Origin: Clostridiales bacterium
GTDB taxonomy: Bacteria; Bacillota; Clostridia; Oscillospirales; Butyricicoccaceae
NCBI GenBank assembly: GCA_022775385.1
Contig: JALFIV010000033.1
Location: forward strand, 62,001-126,000
Direction of reading: 5' to 3'
DNA: 64,000 nucleotides
Shown: positions 58,770 to 64,000 of the stretch, one piece after another
Position numbering within the stretch: position 1 is the first letter of the stretch
Layout: each line of letters begins with the position of its first letter
Notes under the pieces: model-generated
The model's database searches: none
Seen by the model: the letters and a program-made list of their open reading frames with translations, nothing else
Told to the model about the DNA's origin: nothing
Program-made: the position numbers and the translations under genes

Positions 58770-59821
58770 CCGAACAGCAGAGACTGGCACAGGTGCCGGA
58801 GCTGCTGCTGCGGTGGTATGACGGCAGCAGGCGGATTCTTCCGTGGCGTGAAAACCCGGAGCCGTATCGGGTCTGGGTATCGGAAATTATGCTGCAGCAG
58901 ACTCGGGTGGAGGCGGTGATTCCGTACTTTGAGCGGTTCCTGTCCGCGCTCCCGACGGTTTCCGATCTGGCGCAGGCGCCGGAGCCGCAGCTGATGAAGC
59001 TGTGGGAGGGACTGGGCTATTACAGCCGCGTCCGCAATCTGCAGAAGGCGGCACAGGTGGTCTGTGAGCAGTACGGCGGCAAGATGCCGGATACGAGCGA
59101 ACAGCTGAGCAAGCTCCCCGGCATCGGCGCGTATACCGCCGGTGCGATCGCGTCCATCGCGTTCGGAGAACGCTGTACCGCGGTGGACGGCAATGTCCTG
59201 CGCGTCATCTCCCGCGTGCTCGAGCGCGGGTGGGATATCCGTGCGGTGTCGGTCAAGAAGCAGGTGACCGCGCTGGTCGCAGAAATTGTTCCGGATGACC
59301 GTCCGGGTGATTTCAATCAGTCGCTGATGGAGCTGGGTGCGATGGTCTGTCTGCCCAACGGACAGCCGAAATGTGCATCCTGTCCGCTGTATGCGCTCTG
59401 CCTGAGCCGCGAGCACGGACGGCAGGAGGAGATCCCGGTCAAGCCGCCCAAAAAGCAGCGTCCGGTGGAAGAGCGCGTCGTATATCTGCTGTTCCGGGAC
59501 GGAAAAACCGCGCTGCACAGACGCCCGTCCGACGGTCTGCTCGCCGGTATGTGGGAGTTTCCCAACCGGCTTGTGTCGGAGAAGGAAGGCACCTGTGTTA
59601 CGGTACCGCTGACCGATATTTCGGAGGGAAAGCGTGCGGGACACGTGTTCACCCATCTGGAATGGCAGATGCGCGGCATCACGGCACAGGCGCAGGAGGC
59701 AGGAGATTACTGCTGGGTGACTGCGGATCAGCTGCGGGACGAGATTACCCTGCCGACGGCGTTCCGCGTCTACCGGAAACAGGCACTGCAGATTTTGGAG
59801 AAACAGCGCGCAAACAACTAG
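58766..59821 (+). CDS. mutY: A/G-specific adenine glycosylase MutY
   Basis: A 351-residue repair enzyme removing adenine mispaired with 8-oxoguanine. The helix-hairpin-helix LPGIGAYTAGAIASIAFG and catalytic Asp in AVDGNVLRV are present. Iron-sulfur cysteines follow a C-x7-C-x2-C-x5-C layout (CLPNGQPKCASCPLYALC). The C-terminal third is the NUDIX-like domain that reads 8-oxoG. ATG 58766 overlaps the GlgX stop (ATGA), an odd pairing of carbon storage and DNA repair. Confidence 0.95.
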   Translation: MTEQQRLAQVPELLLRWYDGSRRILPWRENPEPYRVWVSEIMLQQTRVEAVIPYFERFLSALPTVSDLAQAPEPQLMKLWEGLGYYSRVRNLQKAAQVVCEQYGGKMPDTSEQLSKLPGIGAYTAGAIASIAFGERCTAVDGNVLRVISRVLERGWDIRAVSVKKQVTALVAEIVPDDRPGDFNQSLMELGAMVCLPNGQPKCASCPLYALCLSREHGRQEEIPVKPPKKQRPVEERVVYLLFRDGKTALHRRPSDGLLAGMWEFPNRLVSEKEGTCVTVPLTDISEGKRAGHVFTHLEWQMRGITAQAQEAGDYCWVTADQLRDEITLPTAFRVYRKQALQILEKQRANN

Positions 59822-59830
59822 ACGAAGCAG

Positions 59831-59858
59831 GCACGCGGAGCGCTTCCGCGTGCTTTTT
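59831..59858 (+). terminator. Terminator after mutY
   Basis: A 9-base stem (59831-59839 with 59845-59853), 5-base loop, then five T. Confidence 0.85.
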
Positions 59859-59941
59859 CTCCATATACACTAGAAAAAATTCCAATCGTATGCAGAAATA
59901 ACCTGCAGGACAGCAAAAGGGGAAATGGGAGGTGTCTCTGT

Positions 59942-61465
59942 ATGGAAAACCAGGAGATTGCCAAGGCGCTGGACGAACTGCTGGACGAAATTGCGAAGGA
60001 TACGGAAGAGCGGCATGACGAGGAAATCCGCCGCTGGCTGACGGCGGGAACGATGCGGATCTGGGCGGCGAACCATCTGCTGTCGGAGGATTATCTGCGC
60101 GTTCTTCCGGTGTTCACCGGACAGGCCTGTACGGCGGCGCAGGTGATCACGGCGCTGGACTGTGCCGGAGAGCCGGGGCGGATGCTTGCGGTTCCGGCGT
60201 TCTTCCGGAAGATCGCCGCGCGCGATGCCGAACAGGGGACAAGCAGGAGCCGTGACACTGCGGAGGCGGTCGGACGGTTTCTTGTGCTGGCCGCGCTGGT
60301 CAACGGCGATTTCACGATGGAGGAAGCCGCGGCACTGCGGGAGATCACCGATCTGCTGTTTGATTACTGCGATGCACAGGGGGTCGCCGCCGGAGCGGTT
60401 CGGGAGGATCATGTCGACAAAGTGACGCCGCTCAGCAGGACGGGATACTACCAAAATGCGCCGGAGGATGCGGAACACGCGGATGCGGCGGAGCCGGTCA
60501 ATCAGATTCCGCCGAACTGTGCGCCTGACGGTCATCCGGATAGAGAGAATGCGCCGCCGCCGTGCTCTGTGCCGGAGCAGAATACGGAACCCGAACCGGC
60601 GGACGCATCCGTTCGAACGACCCCGCCCGCGGAGCAGACGGAAGAAACGCTGGAGAGCGTCCTGTCCGAGCTTCACGCATTGGTCGGACTGGACAACGTC
60701 AAAAGCGATGTGCAGAGCCTGATGAACTTTATCCGGATCTGTCAGCTGCGGACACAGCGCGGCATGAAAGTTCCTGTGATTTCGTATCATCTGGTGTTCA
60801 CCGGAAATCCCGGAACAGGAAAGACCACGGTGGCGCGTCTGGTCGCCAAATTGTATTATCTCATGGGGATTCTCCCACAGGGACAGCTGGTGGAAACCGA
60901 CCGGAGCGGTCTGGTGGCGGGATATCTCGGTCAGACCGCAATCAAGACGCAGAAGGTCATTCAGGAGGCGCTGGGAGGCGTTCTGTTTATCGACGAAGCG
61001 TATGCACTGGCAAACGATCCGGAGGACAGCTACGGCAAAGAGGCGATCGAGACCATTCTCAAGGCGATGGAGGATCACCGCGGCGAACTGGTTGTCATTG
61101 TCGCCGGATATGACAATCTGATGCATCAGTTTATCGATGCCAACCCGGGACTGCGTTCGCGGTTCAATAAGTATTTTCACTTTCCGGATTACAGCGGAGC
61201 GGATCTGCTGCGTATTTTCCGGCGGTTCTGTGCGTCAAACGGATATACGCTGGCGGAGGATGCGGCGGAGCCGCTGCAGAACAAGCTGAATGAGATGTAT
61301 GAAAACAGGGAGGAGCATTTCGGCAATGCGCGGGCAGTCCGCAATCTCTTTGAACACGCGATCCATCATCAGGCAGACCGGCTCGTCATGGACAATGACA
61401 TCACCGATCGGGAATTGACCGAGCTGACACGGGATGATGTTCTTGACGCCATGGAGGGGAGATAA
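59942..61465 (+). CDS. AAA+ ATPase of the CbbX/SpoVK type with an N-terminal helical domain
   Basis: A 507-residue protein. Residues 1-150 are helical and include AALVNGDFTMEEAAALREI, which recalls TerB-like domains. A long Pro/Glu-rich linker (about 165-235) leads to a single AAA+ domain: Walker A GNPGTGKT at 288-295, Walker B FIDEAYAL with Asp351-Glu352, sensor VIVAGYD, and the arginine motif LRSRFNKYFHFPDY. CbbX/SpoVK-like ATPases remodel protein complexes as hexamers. Two further genes follow without a gap, forming an operon. The target is unknown. Confidence 0.86.
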   Translation: MENQEIAKALDELLDEIAKDTEERHDEEIRRWLTAGTMRIWAANHLLSEDYLRVLPVFTGQACTAAQVITALDCAGEPGRMLAVPAFFRKIAARDAEQGTSRSRDTAEAVGRFLVLAALVNGDFTMEEAAALREITDLLFDYCDAQGVAAGAVREDHVDKVTPLSRTGYYQNAPEDAEHADAAEPVNQIPPNCAPDGHPDRENAPPPCSVPEQNTEPEPADASVRTTPPAEQTEETLESVLSELHALVGLDNVKSDVQSLMNFIRICQLRTQRGMKVPVISYHLVFTGNPGTGKTTVARLVAKLYYLMGILPQGQLVETDRSGLVAGYLGQTAIKTQKVIQEALGGVLFIDEAYALANDPEDSYGKEAIETILKAMEDHRGELVVIVAGYDNLMHQFIDANPGLRSRFNKYFHFPDYSGADLLRIFRRFCASNGYTLAEDAAEPLQNKLNEMYENREEHFGNARAVRNLFEHAIHHQADRLVMDNDITDRELTELTRDDVLDAMEGR

Positions 61466-62359
61466 ATGAGCAGACATAGTTTTACGCAGTGGCTCTGCCG
61501 GGAGACGCTCTCTGCCAAAGGAGCGCTGCTGATGCTGTATGAGCGGCGGGATCAGATGAAGTATCAGGAAGGACCGCGGCTGGAACACAGCTATATGGAA
61601 CAGATCGGACCGTATGAGGAACCGGTCATCCGGGCGGAAATCGAATGTGAAATCCTGAAAAAGAAACAGCAGATGATTCAGACTGCGATCAATCGGAGAG
61701 AGCCGGTGGATGAGGCCGCCATCGATGCGGAACTGGAGCAGATGCGTCAGCAGATGTTCCGGGAGGCAGAGGGAGATGCGGCGCCGCAGGAATATGCCGT
61801 GCTCTCGGATGAGCAGAACGAACAGCTTCGGGAGCTGTACCACAAAATTGTCGCGGAATTTCATCCGCAGATGCATCCCGAGCTGACACAGGCGCATCGG
61901 GAGTTGTTTCAGAAAGCGCAGGATGCATACCGGCGGCGGGATCTTTCGGCACTGCAGCTCATCTATGATATGCTGAAAAGTGCACAGGGAGATGGGCTGG
62001 GACTGCTTCTCACAGTCAGTATCGGCGCCGGCGATGAGAATGCGGAGGCATCTGCCGAGGAGTTTGACACCGACTATTCGCTCGCCGCAGAGCTGTACGA
62101 TAGCTTCGCGCCCACCGGCGAAGACGCTGTTTTCCACGGGGAGTGTGCGCGGTGCCGGGAGCTGACGGAGGAGGTCACACGCGAGATGGATCTCATCCGC
62201 AGTGCGTTTCCGTTTACGGCGGCGGAGATGCTCGCCGATCCGGAGAAGATCCGGGCGTATAAGGAAGAACTCGCTTACCGTCTGCGCACGGCACAGCAGG
62301 AGCGGGAAAGACGGGAGCGCGAGATCAAAGAAATGATAGAAAGTGTGGGTCAGTCATGA
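61466..62359 (+). CDS. J-domain-like protein with HPQ instead of HPD
   Basis: A 297-residue helical, Glu/Gln-rich protein. Around residues 113-160 (LRELYHKIVAEFHPQMHPEL and AHRELFQKAQDAYRRRDL) it follows the J-domain pattern of related clostridial proteins, but the invariant HPD is HPQ at 133-135, so stimulation of Hsp70 is unlikely. Long helices flank this part and no membrane segment is seen. It starts immediately after the AAA+ stop and overlaps the HIRAN gene by four bases, so the three products are probably made together. Confidence 0.68.
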   Translation: MSRHSFTQWLCRETLSAKGALLMLYERRDQMKYQEGPRLEHSYMEQIGPYEEPVIRAEIECEILKKKQQMIQTAINRREPVDEAAIDAELEQMRQQMFREAEGDAAPQEYAVLSDEQNEQLRELYHKIVAEFHPQMHPELTQAHRELFQKAQDAYRRRDLSALQLIYDMLKSAQGDGLGLLLTVSIGAGDENAEASAEEFDTDYSLAAELYDSFAPTGEDAVFHGECARCRELTEEVTREMDLIRSAFPFTAAEMLADPEKIRAYKEELAYRLRTAQQERERREREIKEMIESVGQS

Positions 62360-62811
62360 ATCAGCAGGAACAGCAGGCGCCGCAGTCCTTCCGCGGCAGA
62401 ATGTATCAGAGAGACAGCGCTCGTCCGAAGGAAAACCGGATTCTGGTGCTCAAGACCGGAATTGCCGGACTGCAGTTTAACATCGAAAACGAGGAGGAGC
62501 GCAGAGCGCTGCAGGAGATCACACCCGGAACAGAGCTGATGCTGTTCCGCGAACCGGATAATGAGTATGATGAATGGGCGATTGCGGTTCATCTGACACA
62601 GCAGGACAAGCTTGGATTTATATCACGATTCAAAAATGAGACCATTGCCCGGCTGATGGACGCCGGAAAGAAGTTCGTGGGTGTGGTCGACGATCCGGAG
62701 ACCGATCCGGAGGCGAAGGAGATTGCGGAAAAGGAACTGCGCAGGAGCCGGCGCGCACCGACGGAGAACATGGCGCTTCCGTTTTCCATCTATCTGATCG
62801 AGGAGGCGTGA
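62356..62811 (+). CDS. HIRAN-domain protein
   Basis: A 151-residue protein whose central part (TGIAGLQFNIENEEERRAL, then LMLFREPDNEYDEWAIAVHL and KLGFISRFKNETIARLMDAG) matches the HIRAN domain. In eukaryotic HLTF this domain binds 3' ends of single-stranded DNA at stalled forks; stand-alone bacterial versions are uncharacterised. The partners are an AAA+ ATPase and a J-like protein. The start overlaps the previous stop (ATGA). Confidence 0.85.
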   Translation: MNQQEQQAPQSFRGRMYQRDSARPKENRILVLKTGIAGLQFNIENEEERRALQEITPGTELMLFREPDNEYDEWAIAVHLTQQDKLGFISRFKNETIARLMDAGKKFVGVVDDPETDPEAKEIAEKELRRSRRAPTENMALPFSIYLIEEA

Positions 62812-62906
62812 GGACGGAATCGGGATGCCGTCCGCTGGTTCGTTACACCCAGAAACCTCACGGAAAAACCGTCTGTTTTTGCCTCAATTCATGGTGTGTT
62901 TGAGGA

Positions 62907-62935
62907 TTGACGCACACAGAGTATCGCTGTATACT
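62907..62935 (+). promoter_or_regulatory. Promoter of the MFS transporter gene
   Basis: TTGACG at 62907-62912, 17-base spacer and TATACT at 62930-62935, forty bases before ATG 62975. Confidence 0.7.
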
Positions 62936-62974
62936 GAACCCGTTTTGAAATTTAGGGAAAAGTAGGAGAATCCA

Positions 62975-64000
62975 ATGAGTGGTACTTTGACGCGCCGGGT
63001 GTGCCCGAGCGCACTGGCGGGACGGTTGTTTTTTCTGTGTGCACTGACGTATATCATCGCGCTGTTCGGCAGACTGAGCTATTCCTCGGTCATGGCGGAG
63101 CTGATTGCATCCGAGGGACTGAGCAAGAGTCAGGCGGGACTGATCGGCACAGCGCTGTGCGGTGTATACGGTGTGTTTCAGGTATTCAGCGGCATGATCG
63201 GCGACCGGATCAGCCCGAAAAAGCTGATTTTCACCGGCGTGATGGGATCGGCAATTCTGAATCTGATTATGGGAATGACCGGATCGTACTCGATTATGCT
63301 GGTTGTCTGGGCGGTCAACGGTGTATTCCAGTCGTTTGTCTGGTCGCCGGTCGCCCGTATTTTCGCCGAGATGATGCCGCCGGAGCGGCGGAAAAAGTCG
63401 TGTAGCGATGCGGCGATCACCTATCCGCTGGCGACTGTGCTGGTCTATCTGCTCGCGTCGGTCATGCTCGCCACGCTCGGATGGCGCAGTGTCTTTCTGA
63501 TTTCCGCGGCGATGATGATTGCCGTTTCGATCTACTGGCTGTTCCGCATGACCTGGTTTGAGAGGCAGACGCGGGAGAACGGCGAGATCGAGACCATTGA
63601 GCTCAACGAACAGGAACAGAAAAACGGTGACAGCCTGCTCCGTCTGATGATGGTCTCCGGTGTCATTTTTGCGGTGGTCGGCGCGCTGTCTCACGGCATG
63701 CTGCGCGACGGCATTCAGTCGTGGGTCCCGTCTTTGATGACGGAGAATTTCCATTTCGGCACCTCGCTGTCGGTCGCACTCGCCATCATTCTGCCGCTCG
63801 TGAATATCTCCGGCGTGTTTATCACCAAGGCGATTGCCAAAAAACACATTCGCAACGAGCTGAACGGTTCCGCAGGATTTTTCTGTGTGACGATTGTCTC
63901 GCTTTTAATTCTGTACGCGGTGTGTGACAGCAACGCGGTTCTGTCTCTGCTCATGATGACGGTTGCAAGTACCTGCATGGTCGGATCAAACATCATGCTG
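62975..64000 (+). CDS. MFS transporter (truncated by the window edge)
   Basis: The open frame runs from ATG 62975 to the end (342 codons so far). Many hydrophobic helices are visible, with the MFS loop motif GMIGDRISPKK after helix 2 and a central charged loop (RQTRENGEIETIELNEQEQ) between the two six-helix halves. The early pattern SYSSVMAELIASEGLSKSQAG resembles the organophosphate:phosphate antiporter branch, but the substrate cannot be told. AGGAG lies about nine bases before the start. About 60-100 residues are missing. Confidence 0.88.
   Translation, partial: MSGTLTRRVCPSALAGRLFFLCALTYIIALFGRLSYSSVMAELIASEGLSKSQAGLIGTALCGVYGVFQVFSGMIGDRISPKKLIFTGVMGSAILNLIMGMTGSYSIMLVVWAVNGVFQSFVWSPVARIFAEMMPPERRKKSCSDAAITYPLATVLVYLLASVMLATLGWRSVFLISAAMMIAVSIYWLFRMTWFERQTRENGEIETIELNEQEQKNGDSLLRLMMVSGVIFAVVGALSHGMLRDGIQSWVPSLMTENFHFGTSLSVALAIILPLVNISGVFITKAIAKKHIRNELNGSAGFFCVTIVSLLILYAVCDSNAVLSLLMMTVASTCMVGSNIML

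Overview
The window looks like a chromosome segment of a GC-rich, Gram-positive, anaerobic Clostridia bacterium, probably Oscillospirales. The reasons are the cdaA-cdaR pair, PASTA kinase with PP2C phosphatase, RemA, the YugP-type peptidase, DUF5685 and TSCPD families, MEP-pathway ispDF, strong AGGAGG ribosome sites, and siphophage modules typical of this group. No rRNA, tRNA or CRISPR array was seen.

Positions 1 to about 25,356 are the right-hand part of a prophage of a long-tailed (siphovirus-type) phage, all read on the plus strand. The order is: replication (HTH initiator, DnaB-like helicase, MazG-like enzyme and several small Cys-rich proteins, 0-4 kb); an HUH/Rep-like protein lying between two near-identical hairpin repeats (3.9-5.1 kb); HNH endonuclease and terminases with a possible cos region (5.1-7.5 kb); HK97-type head genes (7.5-10.5 kb); connector and tail genes with a -1 frameshift (10.5-15.6 kb); Dit, tail lysin/spike with an S74-like end, and baseplate/fibre genes (15.6-19.9 kb); holin and a composite endolysin (19.9-21.6 kb). 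Between the endolysin and the right end is cargo of mixed base composition: an AT-rich single gene, a GC-rich frameshifted tocopherol-cyclase-like gene on the minus strand, and an AT-rich two-gene operon with its own promoters. The right end abuts the C-terminal third of an asparagine synthetase gene, so the prophage probably sits inside asnB. Integrase, repressor and the left end lie outside the window.

From 25.9 kb on the sequence is ordinary chromosome. The main clusters are ispD-ispF; a Se/S carrier-like protein with a cysteine desulfurase; cdaA-cdaR (c-di-AMP synthesis and control); an FAD enzyme with an RseC-like protein, DUF5685, a DnaJ-like protein and a membrane protein; yicC-remA-gmk-rpoZ-coaBC-priA-def-fmt-yugP-rsmB, which flows into rlmN-prpC-prkC-rsgA-thiN (nucleotide, CoA, replication restart, translation and cell-envelope signalling); a TSCPD protein; an aminotransferase; purB; secD-secF; a GlgX-like enzyme with mutY; and an unassigned operon of an AAA+ ATPase, a J-like protein with a broken HPD motif and a HIRAN protein. 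An MFS transporter runs off the right edge.

The least explained pieces are the Rep-like gene framed by peptide-coding terminator repeats, the AT-rich cargo operon at the prophage end, and the AAA+/J-like/HIRAN operon.
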